DNA from: Paraspadella gotoi
Taxonomy: Eukaryota; Chaetognatha
DNA: 64,000 nucleotides
Direction of reading: 5' to 3'
Assembly (NCBI GenBank): GCA_051294375.1
Contig: CM119266.1
Coordinates: 20,212,729 to 20,276,728 of the forward strand
Shown: positions 21,801-29,579 of the stretch, in pieces
Layout of the letters: every line of letters starts with the position of its first letter
How positions within the stretch are numbered: the first letter of the stretch is position 1
The notes under the pieces: generated by a model
Told to the model about the DNA's origin: nothing
What the model saw: the letters and a program-made list of their open reading frames with translations, nothing else
Databases searched by the model: none
Made by a program: the position numbers and the translations under genes

Positions 21801-24153
21801 AACTCGCTATTAGTAGACGGTTATCATTAGTCAAATAAAACCTGATTATTTCTGTCGTCCTGATGCGATTCTTCACTATGATGCTTTGATTTTTCTTCGC
21901 ATTGACCCATTTTCACGTCACTTCTAAGCATCACGGTCGAAGTCTTTCTATCGACTTCTTCACGAAGACGACTGCATTCTAATCCATCTTTAGGGTCCTC
22001 TCTTTTTTTATCTCCTCTGTGAACGAAAGAGGATTCGGAAGACGAGGGCGAAAGCGATGTCTTCTTCGTTCGACAACGAGGAATAAAAATATCCTTCGTT
22101 CTTCCCAATCCTAAAAAAAATTAAACGACTGGATTTTAAATCGGAGACTTGAAACCTGTTCTTCCATTTTGACTTTCCTCCATCTTTTATCTTCCTCCAA
22201 GGCTCCCGATCGGGCAATTCCTCACGTTCTTCGTTTTCAATTCTCCACCGCGCCTGATTCATTGTTATTTTCATATCTTCCTCTATTATATCGCGATACG
22301 GCGAATCCGCACCCCCATCTTCGCCTCGGCTTTGTGAGAAAGAGACGCGGACGCCGTCGCTCTCTTTGTTTCTCTCACAGATTTCGTCCCGATCGCCTGG
22401 TTCGTTGTAACTGAGAAAGCACTCGCCGATTCTTCTTCTTTCCTTAATCCTAAAAAGTTGCGCCCTTGTTGATTGTTTGATAGGCTGACAGTGAGGTAAT
22501 CTTCACTTATTCATAAATGTGGACCTCGAGCAAGAAACCTGTCTTTGACGACGTTATCCAAACCGACTAATGCGTCCTCTGAAGTGGCGCACATTGATGC
22601 TTTGAAACCCTCTAGAAAATTTGGCGCAAAGCCAGACATACCTCTTTTATTGAATTTCAGATTTGGTAATGGGTAGTGCCTTTTTGTAAGATTGATCCCT
22701 TTTCATTTACAGCAAAAATGCGCGACGAATCGGGCCTCGTTCATTTATTCCCTGACTACATTCAGGTGAGGGATACTGTCACTCAATCGTTTTTATTTTA
22801 TTTTTATTTAATTATTAGTTATACAATTACTTGCATGTTTGTCATTTCCTTTTTAAAACAGGGTGAGAATTTGTTTGGTCTCTCCGACTTGGCAGTGGTT
22901 CGCATTATCGAGTCGCTTCCCGGCATCGAACACATCAGCAATTACAATTTCCGTTTTGGAAGATCCCCACATATGGAACTGCCTCTTGCTATCAACCCTA
23001 CTGGTAAGTCATACAAACGTTGTTGTTGTTGTTGTTGTGGTACTCATATTGTGGTAAACACAAATAATTTCTTTTCTCTTCCAAGGTTGCGCCCGTAGCG
23101 AACCCAAACTGCGAACGCACTTCCAGTCCGTCCGCCCGCGGACTTTGATGACGCGGTCGATGGGATCTCGCCTCCCGTCTTCCGTCTCAGGTAAGCAATT
23201 CCACTCTGAGCACTTTTTTACGTTGCTCCTATCATTTTAATTAATGAGTCTCATTAATTCTTGAGTCTTATTTATTTTCAGGTATCACGGGTGTGGTTGA
23301 TCACAGTCCATACATGAAGCAGTTCATACATTCCAAGAGTCAGCAATACCGGAAATTGAGAACCGAGTGGCGCAACAACGTTTACTTGGGTAGATCGAGG
23401 ATTCAGGTCAGTTGAGGTTCTCTGACATCGAGCGACGCCGATTCCTCATACTCATAGCGACTCATCTTGTTTCTCTTTTTCTGCTCAGGGTCTCGGTTTG
23501 TTCGCCGGTCGCGACTTGGAAAAGAATACCATGGTGATAGAATACATTGGGGACGTGATTCGAAACGAAGTCGCCAACAGGCGAGAGAAAATCTACGAAA
23601 GTCAGGTAAGCGGGATTCATTCGTTCATTAGTAGAGAAGTTGGGAAATTTATGAGAATGTTTTGAACAAAGATTCAAATGATTTCACCTCATGAACTTGC
23701 ATCTTTAAATCATAGATTTAAATCGTCGATTTTAAATGTAAAAATATAATTATTTCAAGGCTTCACGCGTCGCTTAAACCTTTTTTTAAAAAAATCCAGA
23801 ACCGCGGGATCTACATGTTCCGCGTGAACGAAGACCTCGTCGTGGATGCGACGATCGCGGGCGGTCCGGCGCGATACATCAACCACTCTTGCTCGCCCAA
23901 CTGCATCGCAGAGGTTGTCGAGTTTGAAAAGGGAGGCAAAATCATTATCGTCTCCAATCGCCGGATTTGTCGCGGCGAAGAGGTGAGGGAGTTTTTTGAT
24001 CGCTTCGTTTAAGTTGCTAAGAAATTCTTCGTTACTGATTTCTCATTGATTTTTTGACAGCTGACCTACGACTACAAATTTGATTTCGAAGACGACGAGA
24101 CGAAAATCGCTTGTCTTTGCGGATCTCCAGTCTGTCGTAAATGGATGAACTGA
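1..24153 (+). CDS. trr: KMT2C/D-type (trithorax-related) histone H3K4 methyltransferase, C-terminal 1970 residues, 34 exons
   Basis: Monomethylates H3K4 at enhancers within a COMPASS-like nuclear complex (family knowledge). Exons: 1-42, 116-275, 411-740, 2290-2558, 9099-9200, 9428-9524, 9602-9748, 10639-10908, 11059-11817, 11913-12049, 12130-12269, 12593-12739, 14001-14092, 14160-14300, 14377-14660, 14736-14894, 14970-15110, 15188-15418, 15482-15692, 15776-15947, 16011-16136, 17086-17213, 17295-17532, 17606-17663, 17751-17938, 18004-18136, 18385-18577, 22713-22765, 22862-23003, 23086-23190, 23282-23406, 23489-23605, 23800-23982, 24061-24153. Lengths sum to 5913 nt, exactly 1971 codons with the TGA stop, and no in-frame stop occurs. 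Order: Lys-rich and Gln/Thr-rich linker, an LXXLL-like LKQLL (exon 4), a long Met-Gly-Pro-rich exon 9, a conserved Cys module (exons 17-18), atypical PHD, FYRN, FYRC, WDR5-binding motif, SET and post-SET ending CRKWMN. The N-terminal PHD clusters lie outside the window. All introns are GT-AG except one GC-AG intron (14661-14735). KMT2A/B is unlikely given the GCARSEPK motif and the CRKWMN end. Confidence 0.93.
806..1040 (-). mobile_element. Degenerate tRNA-derived SINE copy
   Basis: Shares with the better copies the CGCCAGTGACAGGAT...GTCACTGAGG core (reverse strand of about 865-895) and the ATGGCAAC...GGCCTGTGAT-like end near 803-830. A TTGGCTCAGAGGG box A-like sequence is at about 995-1005 on the minus strand; box B is decayed. 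Confidence 0.55.
1248..1748. mobile_element. Foldback/MITE-like element with about 64-bp inverted repeats
   Basis: Left arm 1248-1311 and right arm 1683-1748 are inverted copies sharing AACTATCGAGGCGAATTT and GGGCC-rich inner ends, about 80 percent identical by eye. The AT-rich core has no ORF. It sits in the trr intron 741-2289 next to SINE copies. Target-site duplications were not identified. Confidence 0.7.
1936..2165 (-). mobile_element. tRNA-derived SINE copy
   Basis: On the minus strand a perfect pol III box A (TGGCTGAGCAGG, plus 2101-2112) is followed by box B (GGTTCAATCCC, plus 2059-2069) and then a non-tRNA body with the CCAGTGACAGGAGGCGGTCA core. The 5' leader is GCAGCAAGATTTAAAGCTTC. 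Box spacing suits a tRNA-derived promoter, but no tRNA fold with a proper acceptor stem is present. Lies in a trr intron. Confidence 0.8.
2600..3830. other. trr intron 4, left part: no gene seen
   Basis: AT-rich. 2650-3030 is a TGG/GTT-rich purine-pyrimidine mix; 3100-3420 has an ACAGACAGACC stretch. No ORF, structured RNA or complete repeat could be supported. Confidence 0.6.
3845..4090 (+). mobile_element. SINE copy of a second subfamily
   Basis: Plus-strand head has a box A-like TTGGCTTGGACAGC and a box B-like GGGTTAAATCCC, then the same core as the other copies (CGCCAGTGACATGG...GGTCACTG at about 3976-4000). The head differs from the 1936-2165 type while the core is shared, as in SINE superfamilies with a common central domain. 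Confidence 0.65.
4162..7331 (-). CDS. BTB-BACK-Kelch (KLHL-type) protein nested antisense in trr intron 4
   Basis: Kelch-like proteins usually act as substrate adaptors of cullin-3 ubiquitin ligases. Minus-strand exons in order: (part ending at) 7331, 7251-7046, 6985-6776, 6717-6515, 6389-6195, 5730-5546, 5485-5399, 5339-5162, 5082-4911, 4831-4695, 4629-4434, 4335-4162; all phases agree and the TAA is at 4164-4162. BTB reads LLFTDVVVNVGQSQFECHRL then LSACSSYFRNLLLG; BACK reads KISNRFSMPKLKTAAAEYLF and the exon at 6389-6195. Kelch blades show VYISGGE, IFALGGR, IYLFGGR and LVICGGL; one blade near 4550 lacks the GG pair. The BTB has a longer, Lys-rich loop after the dimerisation helix than I recall for KLHL relatives. 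The exons from 7251 down total about 647 codons. The upstream exon ending at 7331 is open from 7667, with acidic Ser-rich sequence; its true start is unclear. Subfamily not recognised. Confidence 0.87.
7893..8171 (-). CDS. Possible 5' coding exon of the Kelch-like gene (basic N-terminus)
   Basis: An open frame starting with ATG at 8171 encodes a basic peptide (MSLRLVTGKQDLFRSKSAVG, then SQRRKNKKRNL). It lies upstream of the Kelch exons on the same strand and could be the first coding exon; a possible donor is the GTGGGA after the Lys-Ser-Lys-Lys-Gly codons near 8035. The composition is more coding-like than its AT-rich flanks. No acceptor pairing could be proven, and it may instead be 5' UTR or chance. 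Confidence 0.3.
   Translation of the reverse strand: MSLRLVTGKQDLFRSKSAVGVPLPSQRRKNKKRNLSFQMHKSKKGGTTKDSLLSVHPNTSLIQIRCFRRKCHKTYKIKMFIGSSLVTPRSSS
8250..9060. other. trr intron 4, right part: no gene seen
   Basis: Between the Kelch-gene 5' region and trr exon 9099-9200. No coding exon or repeat recognised; the Kelch promoter should lie here or in 7700-8300. Confidence 0.5.
10639..11817 (+). other. Met/Gly/Pro-rich low-complexity region of trr (exons 8-9)
   Basis: Exon 8 starts with a Lys-rich stretch and Ala run, then both exons become dominated by MGP, GPQ and GGP tripeptides with a run of ten prolines near 11601-11630. A basic KRKRKNGPK patch at about 11522-11550 could act as a nuclear localisation signal (inference). 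KMT2C/D proteins are known to be rich in disordered Gln/Pro stretches here. The composition is coding-like: the frame stays open across 759 nt and joins both neighbouring exons in phase. A sequence error is unlikely, but repeat-length polymorphism is expected. Confidence 0.8.
12801..12912. repeat. (CT)n microsatellite in a trr intron
   Basis: About 110 bp of nearly pure CT dinucleotide repeats directly downstream of the donor at 12740, broken only by a few TTCT and TAGCT interruptions. It reads as SLSLSL in one frame but is intronic. Confidence 0.95.
14970..15418 (+). other. KMT2C/D-specific conserved Cys module of trr (exons 17-18)
   Basis: Exon 17 encodes KTKYCRECDVVVLSAGIQKK and exon 18 encodes EVTFCSSKCYVQF, giving a C-x2-C ... 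C-x3-C arrangement. From memory, the same pair of motifs sits upstream of the atypical PHD in animal KMT2C/D and is absent from KMT2A/B, which supports the subfamily call. It probably binds one zinc ion; no function is assigned. After the second Cys pair the exon reads straight into a Ser/Pro-rich linker, passing a GGTAAG at 15253 that could have been mistaken for a donor. Confidence 0.8.
16159..16394. mobile_element. Short inverted-repeat element in the ePHD intron
   Basis: Terminal arms 16159-16180 and 16373-16394 are inverted copies of 22 nt with two mismatches (core GTGTAGAGAG...GCCTCCAC). The 236-bp length and AT-rich core fit a MITE. No ORF. Confidence 0.65.
16433..17016. mobile_element. 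Second inverted-repeat element in the ePHD intron
   Basis: Arms 16433-16458 and 16991-17016 are inverted copies of 26 nt with one mismatch (AACATCTGACA...TTATTGAGAC). The interior is 532 bp without a convincing ORF. A GGAAGCCGTCT motif is directly repeated next to the right arm. Starts 39 bp after the previous element. Confidence 0.65.
17500..18136 (+). other. FYRN domain of trr with an inserted Ser/Thr-rich exon
   Basis: Begins at LSVFRRVYINRDESKQIASI (end of exon 23 and exon 24) and resumes with RFNLRIGSMIFQNVGQLLPH in exon 26. Between these, exon 25 (17751-17938) adds about 60 residues rich in Thr, Ser, Glu and Asp with an ATTTTTAST run. From memory the corresponding segment in vertebrate KMT2C/D is short, so the insert looks lineage-specific. 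Phase is preserved on both sides, and both splice junctions have GT and AG. Confidence 0.85.
18685..21097 (-). CDS. Unrecognised 667-residue protein: N-terminal Cys cluster, KE-rich coiled coil, RS-like tail
   Basis: Exons on the minus strand: 21097-20824, 20756-20647, 20574-20465, 20389-20307, 20226-20072, 20017-19861, 19799-18685; total 2004 nt, in phase throughout. Residues about 70-82 read CKRCFCPERYCFC; the C-x2-C-x2-P-x3-C-x-C spacing equals the zinc knuckle of DTW-domain tRNA-modifying enzymes, but the following sequence does not look like a DTW catalytic domain. The middle (exons 2-5) is acidic with IRLDIDEDWFFDLDVFWLAQ. The last exon has a Glu/Lys/Arg-rich helix of about 70 residues (EREKEKERSRREKAMERQKL), an acidic Ser stretch and a basic Arg-Ser tail ending RSRTPSRDRRRKSRN, typical of nuclear RNA-processing factors (inference). 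Lies inside trr intron 18578-22712. Family not recognised. Confidence 0.75.
21827..22639 (-). CDS. Unrecognised basic protein of about 209 residues, three exons, nested in the same trr intron
   Basis: Starts with ATG at 22639 (MSGFAPNFLEGFKASMCATS). Exons 22639-22539, 22410-22156 and 22100-21827 keep phase and total 630 nt. The third exon has two candidate AG acceptors ten bases apart: the downstream one (exon from 22100) gives a long hydrophilic end (TKDIFIPRCRTKKTSLSPSS); the upstream one (exon from 22110) stops at 22008 after 34 residues. I prefer the longer form on composition. The middle exon is charged (RWRIENEEREELPDREPWRK). No domain recognised. Its start lies only 74 bp from trr exon 22713-22765 on the other strand, so the two transcription units are tightly interlocked. 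Confidence 0.5.
23086..23111 (+). other. WDR5-binding (Win) motif of trr
   Basis: The first codons of exon 30, with the split glycine from exon 29, read G-C-A-R-S-E-P-K. The central A-R-S/A-E core is the Win motif whose arginine inserts into the WDR5 beta-propeller in KMT2 enzymes. The exact GCARSEPK form is what I recall for KMT2C/D. It lies upstream of the SET domain at the usual place. Confidence 0.82.
23282..24153 (+). other. Catalytic SET and post-SET domains of trr
   Basis: Exons 31-34. SET-N reads RSRIQGLGLFAGRDLEKNT and VIEYIGDVIRNEVANRREK. Exon 33 has GGPARYINHSCSPNC with the NHSC codons at 23881-23892, which shape the SAM and substrate sites. Exon 34 has LTYDYKFDFEDDE with the tyrosine of the lysine channel, then the post-SET zinc cysteines in CLCGSPVC and the terminal RKWMN. 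All residues expected for an active methyltransferase are present and the gene stops immediately after the post-SET, as is usual in the family. Confidence 0.95.
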
Positions 24154-25250
24154 TATCTTTTTTTTTTTTTTTTGAAAAGAAGCGAAGCGAAAAAGAATTA
24201 TTTTTTAGTAGTGAACCCTTTCAGTCATTTTAGTACCTCTGTATTCTTTGTAGGTATTATTATCCTCCTCCCTCTTTTTAATTTTAAATGGTTCGTTGGT
24301 TCTCAACGGTGACTATAACAATATTCAATGCTCGTTTCTTTTTTCGCTAAACTCCCCAAATTTTGAAGTAGTATAACTCGAAAGATCTGACTTAAAAATG
24401 TTTAAATTGTGTTTCCAATTCTTAGTTTGTTTCAAATATTATTCATAATCGAAGTGGCGATAGCCTTTAAAAGCTTAGCTAGCACTCTAAATTCGTATTC
24501 ACCCAGTTAATTGTTTCTCTTTCATATCTATTTATACCTTTTGTGTACAGCATATAATTTGTAACTGTAACTGATTTTAAACTTTATCCAAAGTAAAACG
24601 AATTTCGTCGTGTTTGTCTCGGCATGAAGAATTTTAGTAGTTGCGTTAAAAAAGTGATAAATTGTTTTTCAAGTTAATGAAAATTATTATATTGATTTTT
24701 TCTTTTTTTCTTTTTAATTAGCTGAAGACAATTTTTTTTTCCATGATTTCCTTTTTTTCATATTTCCTAAAAATTTTAGTTACCTTATTTTCGACATTCC
24801 TTATAAATTTTATAATGCTATATACAGACATTTGCATTTAAGCTATATAAGCCGAGCATTTTTTTTTATTCAAGGTGTGTAAATTCTGTTTAGTTTCCTT
24901 TCCCTCCCCATATTCTATTTTTTTTAATTTTTATATTGTCGAAATTATTATTTTTTTCTTTGTATCTGAATCATGAAAGAAATTACTTTCTCTTTTAGTG
25001 TTGTAATGTATGCCGTGTTGTTTTTGTTGATATCTCGAAATTACAGGCGTTTATGTTCAAGGCTAGTCCTTGTTGCTTCCTCTATTCCTTAGCAGGATAA
25101 TTTACTGGGCAATTAGTTACATAAGGGGTTTTAATAAACAATTCAACAAAGATAAGGATTGTCTTGTACGCATGGATTAAACAATATTTTACAAATAATT
25201 TTGGTTGTATACAAAGTTGAGGGGTATTTACATTTTCTCCAAAGCGCGAA
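24154..25250 (+). other. Probable trr 3' UTR, AT-rich
   Basis: After the TGA, roughly 1 kb of AT-rich non-coding sequence contains T runs. The clearest poly(A) signal is AATAAA at 25133-25138. No ORF or repeat of note is seen. The UTR end is inferred only from this hexamer. Confidence 0.5.
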
Positions 25251-25950
25251 TAACATCTCTAAGATAATTGAAAGGAACAATTATACAAGATGATTTCCTG
25301 TTTAAAATTATTATTTCACCATTTTTAAAAAAAATTTAAAATCTTATTTAAATGAAATGAATAGAAGTTACTAAAATAAAGAATTTAATTATAGAGTTTA
25401 TACTTAATATTGAAATATAGTTTTTAGTTACTTTTTTAACATTTAAAGAAATTTTTCTTTAAATTATATAATTAAAGATATATATTTTAAATTACATATA
25501 AAAGGTCATGTTAATTTTTGACCGCTTTATAATATATCCTGTTAATAATTTAGGAAAGTGTCATATAATAGTTAACGAACAGCTAGTTTTTTTTTTTAAG
25601 TTCCTTTGAAAACTAGTATCGCTTCTGAGTTTTTTGTGAATCAGTTATATATTTATTAAATAAGGTTTTCGGAAGTCTAGACAGCAGTACATACGTACGT
25701 AGTAGCAAAAAGGAACGGGGCTTTTGGAACAAGGTCAACTTCGTGTGACAGGTTCTGAGTTGTGAAAGGATGCAAGCATTTACACAAGATTAAACGATTG
25801 AACAATGAACAATTTGCGTTAATTATAAAGAGCACCATTGTCCCGCATTATTAAAAATGATAATTTTTCTGATTAAACGTGATCAACTTCTCATTAATAA
25901 TATTGAACGGCAGGTTTACAATTGTAATTGAAGATATATTGAGCTACATT

Positions 25951-26123
25951 TTAAGCTTTCACTGAATTTACAGCGACGCTGTCCTCTTCGATCTTATCTT
26001 CTTTCTCCTCTTCCTCTTCCTTCTCTTTTTGAGTTGTCACTGCTTCTTCCTCTTCTTCTATTTCGACGTCTTCCTCCCCGTTCTCTCGTTCGTCGATAGA
26101 TGGCGACAGTTGGAGTTCGTTCT
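25951..26123 (-). CDS. Terminal coding exon with a highly acidic C-terminus
   Basis: Acceptor AG at 26125-26124, then an open frame ending in TAA at 25953-25951. It encodes NELQLSPSIDERENGEEDVE followed by a run of Glu/Lys (about half Glu) and ends VNSVKA. Upstream exons were not found. It could be the last exon of the Teashirt-like gene to the right or of a separate gene; the exon at 34981-34667 does not join it directly in phase. A TTTATT (AATAAA on the minus strand) at about 25653 could be its poly(A) signal, placing it tail to tail with trr. Confidence 0.5.
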
Positions 26124-26129
26124 CTGAAA

Positions 26130-27180
26130 GCGAAAAGTAAAACCTGGGTTTGGCACGTATTCTATTTTTGTTTGGATAATGATAATGGATTTGTCTTTTT
26201 AATTTTCAAATCCTGTCTCATTCCAGATCACCCTTTCTCTTTCCAAACTGTTTAGCGGAAACTAAATTAGGGGAAAATTGTTCTTTTGATTTCCCGTTGA
26301 CATTTGAAATTTTGGCGCCTTCTTGCTATGACTACGTGTATGGCGTGAGCCAGGAAAAAAACTGGAGACCAATTTTTTTTTCTTTCTCTCTTTCGTTCCA
26401 GTTCTTTCAATTTAAAAAAAAAAACGACCTAAAATTGGATTTGAATAAATGCCATCCAAAGGCTACGGTAAAGGTGGCGGGGAATCGTAGGACAAAATGG
26501 CGGCGAGATTTGTTTGTACGTGTATTCCCTAATAAAATATCGTATTTCCGAGCCTAAATATTACTCTGGAAATGATTAAAAAAAAAGAGGGGGAAATAAC
26601 GTAATTTTGGTTTCAATTATCGGGGGGTTACTCTGCGCGGAATTTTCTTTTCTTCAGACGATTCGGTTTCTCGATAATTATTAGGCGAATCAACGCGGCG
26701 CCGGCGCCACGAGGAGCCACCTCCCTCTCAGCCTCATTCCTTTCAATTCTTCTGGTTCAACTTTTTTCAATTTCTCCTCTCAACCTCTTCTTCGGTTTTA
26801 ATTACCACATCTTGATGCCCTGAGTGACTTTACCCCAATCGCTAACCAGTAACCACCTAACATTTTTATCAAGATACCTTATAATTTTATCTTGGAGTTG
26901 TCCACAACGACATGAATTCTTTTACGAAACTTAATAAGAAAATAAAAAAATTATACTATTTTTATTATTATTTCTTTACTACTACTACTATTACTACCAC
27001 TACTTTGTTCAACATTTTCACATCAGACATTCATTGAAAAAATATGTTCGTTTGTCAATTTTTTTTAAATGTACACAATTAATACGCTAAACTAAGACTC
27101 CCCCACTCAACTCGCCCCTTAAACTTTCCCGTCCATACCATTCTCCCCTTTTCACATTTCGTCTTTTTTTTTCTCTCACT
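26130..27180. other. Intergenic AT-rich sequence, nothing recognised
   Basis: Homopolymer runs and short pyrimidine tracts; a GCGCCGGCGCC palindrome-like cluster near 26697-26707. No supported gene. Confidence 0.5.
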
Positions 27181-27520
27181 CGAACCGAAAAACGTCATCT
27201 GCATATTTTCTCGTGAGCCGCAGCGCCGCCGGCGCCCGCTCCGTCGCTGCCGCCGTCTGAGATGCGATCTGTCATGGTGTCACACGTCTGCCCGTGACGC
27301 CGCCGACGCCCCGTCCTTACGAGTCACTCTCGGCGACGTCGCAGCTCCCCTCCCCACTTCGTCGCCGGCCAATCCGCCTGTGCTGTTACAACACCCCTTA
27401 ACACGAGAACACCCTTCGGGCGGAATTCTAGAAATTCGTCGAGCCGAATATCGAATGATCTCCGGTACGGGCGAGCGCGTGCGCAACTGCGCATGCGCTG
27501 TTTCGAAATCTTCCTAGTAC
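27180..27520. promoter_or_regulatory. CpG-rich promoter-like segment with NRF-1-type site
   Basis: A sharp rise in GC and CpG in otherwise AT-rich DNA, with no ORF longer than about 70 codons. TGCGCATGCGCT at 27488-27499 matches the palindromic NRF-1 consensus. GGAATTCTAGAAATTC at about 27421-27436 is a near-palindrome with spaced GAA/TTC units. Transcription direction and target gene are unknown; inference from composition and motifs only. Confidence 0.4.
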
Positions 27521-28143
27521 ACGAGAGCTCTTCTCTGACTTCTCCGTTTGGCGAATCGAATTAAATTTTTCGACAGCCTCCGTCTTAAAATCTCGGTCTC
27601 TCTCTTTCTCTCATCTCTCTCTCTCTCTCTCTCTTTCTCTCTCATCTCTTATCTCTCTCGTCTCTCTTCTCCTCTCTTCTCTCTCTCGCGCGCGCGAACG
27701 CGCGTCTCTGAACTTGTCATCTTCTCTTCACGTGCCTTCGTCACTTGACGTGGGGGAAAAAAATTTAAAGGGGAGCGCGTAAAATGAGAGTGAGAAAGAG
27801 AGAGAGAGATGCAGAACAGCACTAGAATCCAGCAAATGCAAGGAAAAAAGAATGATAAATAATTCAGTTAAAATCCCAGTGCAAAATCGTTTAAGTCAGG
27901 AGATCAGGAGATATAATCGCTCGTCTCACCTTTAAATATTCTTTTGCAATTCAATTTACTAAATTGATTATCATTAGATTATGATTCGGAATAAGAAATT
28001 TCATATTATTATGTTCTTAAGCAAACGACTGAACTTGATTCACTTGCTTAAGGTTAAACTTTTAAAATCTCTCTTGATTAAACTCTTCTTCGTCCTTGCC
28101 TTCTTCTCCCCAACACAATTTTTCGGACGACTTTGAGGCATTC

Positions 28144-28227
<84 letters not shown>

Positions 28228-28350
28228 TAACTCTCTCTCACAGACGAAAAAATTTTTTTGACGTCAACACATTGTTCACTTCCGGTCCGCGATAACGTCG
28301 TCATTCCCTGGCTCCGTTTTATCTCTTCATGTTTTGTAAATGGTTCTTCC

Positions 28351-28433
28351 TTCTTCTTCTTCTTCTTCTTCTTCTTCTTCTTCTTCTTTCTTCTTCTTCT
28401 TCTTCTTCTTCTTCTTCTTCTTCTCTTCACCAT
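28351..28433. repeat. (CTT)n microsatellite
   Basis: About 80 bp of CTT repeats interrupted once by CTTTC; source of a false Ser/Phe or Lys-rich ORF on either strand. Confidence 0.95.
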
Positions 28434-28494
28434 CCTTCCCCCCTCTCCCCCCACAGCCGCTTTCTCTTCTTCTGCTGGCGCTCATTTTTCCCGC

Positions 28495-28680
28495 GATCTT
28501 GAACAAGGACTGGCGCCGCCTGGCGCCGGGATTCCACTTCTGAAAGGCGATGTTTGGAATCGAGATGGATTTCGGGATCCCGGCCCCGCGCGACCAAAGG
28601 GTCGGCCCAGCGGAGGTTGGCCCCGGAGGCCCTGGGTGGGAATCGGGGAGTCCATCGCGATTGGAGCCATGGATTGAGTA
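28495..28680. other. GC-rich segment open in several frames, possible coding exon
   Basis: On + the frame through 28677 reads SRDLEQGLAPPGAGIPLLKG, follows a CCCCCCACAG acceptor-like site and ends at a TGA overlapping a GTAAGA. On - one frame reads MDSPIPTQGLRGQPPLGRPF and another SGANLRWADPLVARGRDPEI followed by QQKKRKRLWGERG. All are plausible, none is recognised, and nearby CTT repeats inflate the ORFs. Strand cannot be decided by eye. Confidence 0.3.
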
Positions 28681-29526
28681 AGATTGTTTAAACACCACTC
28701 GATAAAAACGTTTTATATTAGTCTTACTGTGTCCTGATATATTTTTTTAAATTTTAATTTAAATTTGACTGAAAGAAGTCTAGTCTGTCTCAGGCGCCCA
28801 TGTCTTCGCTCGTCGTCGTCGTCGTCGTGCTTTAAATCGTCGTCGTCGTCGTCGTCTTCGTAGCCGTCGGCGCCGCTTAGGTCTTATCTCTCATTTCAGT
28901 CATTAATTTCACGGAACGCTTTGTTCGGGACAAGCCGAAACGAATTGGGAGGGGGGGTTGAATGAAGAGGACGGGTGAGTGGTGGAGAAAGAGGTAAGGA
29001 AAAACCTTCCTATTTCTTCAGCCTTTGATTTTTTTTCTGGGGAGGGCAGGGGTTGTAGGACCTTTCCTCACATTTCCTGAAAAGGACAATGTACAATTGT
29101 ACATCTCTCTGTATATCTTCAAAGCGTTCCTTTAATTTTAATCTACTTTCCCATCGGTTTTTCTTTCCCCCCTCCGTTTCCCTTTCGTTTTGTTTCCCTA
29201 CCAATTTATACATTTTGACCATGTTTGTCTCCTCCCATTTTTTTCCTTCCCTACCCTTAAGTCAGAACTACCTTAACTCATTCGTCCGCCAGATGACCGA
29301 TTAACCAATTCCACCTCCCGCCCCCCTTTCTCCTTCTTCCCTCCTTCCTCTTCCTTTCCAGACGTCGGCTGGCCAGGTGTTTTTCCCTGCGTCTCCCTTT
29401 TCTTTTATGAGTCGGTGTTGCGTCATTAATTTTCGTGATATTCGCGACTTTTTCTTTCTCTCTCTCTCCTCTCTCTCTCTCTTTTCTCTCTTCTCTCTCT
29501 CTCTCTCTTCTCTCTCTCCTCTCTCT

Positions 29527-29569
<43 letters not shown>

Positions 29570-29579
29570 CTCGCTCTTT

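Larger units (their letters stand above)
18385..23003 (+). other. FYRC domain of trr, split by a 4.1-kb intron
   Basis: Exon 27 carries GFQITRYYWSMHALHKRCKY and a CSVADKDGAPEFVV segment; exons 28 and 29 continue with LVHLFPDYIQGENLFGLSDL, VVRIIESLPG and MELPLAINPTG. FYRN and FYRC fold together into one module in trithorax proteins. The domain is interrupted by intron 18578-22712, which contains two antisense genes, so correct splicing across this intron is needed to make an active enzyme. Confidence 0.88.
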
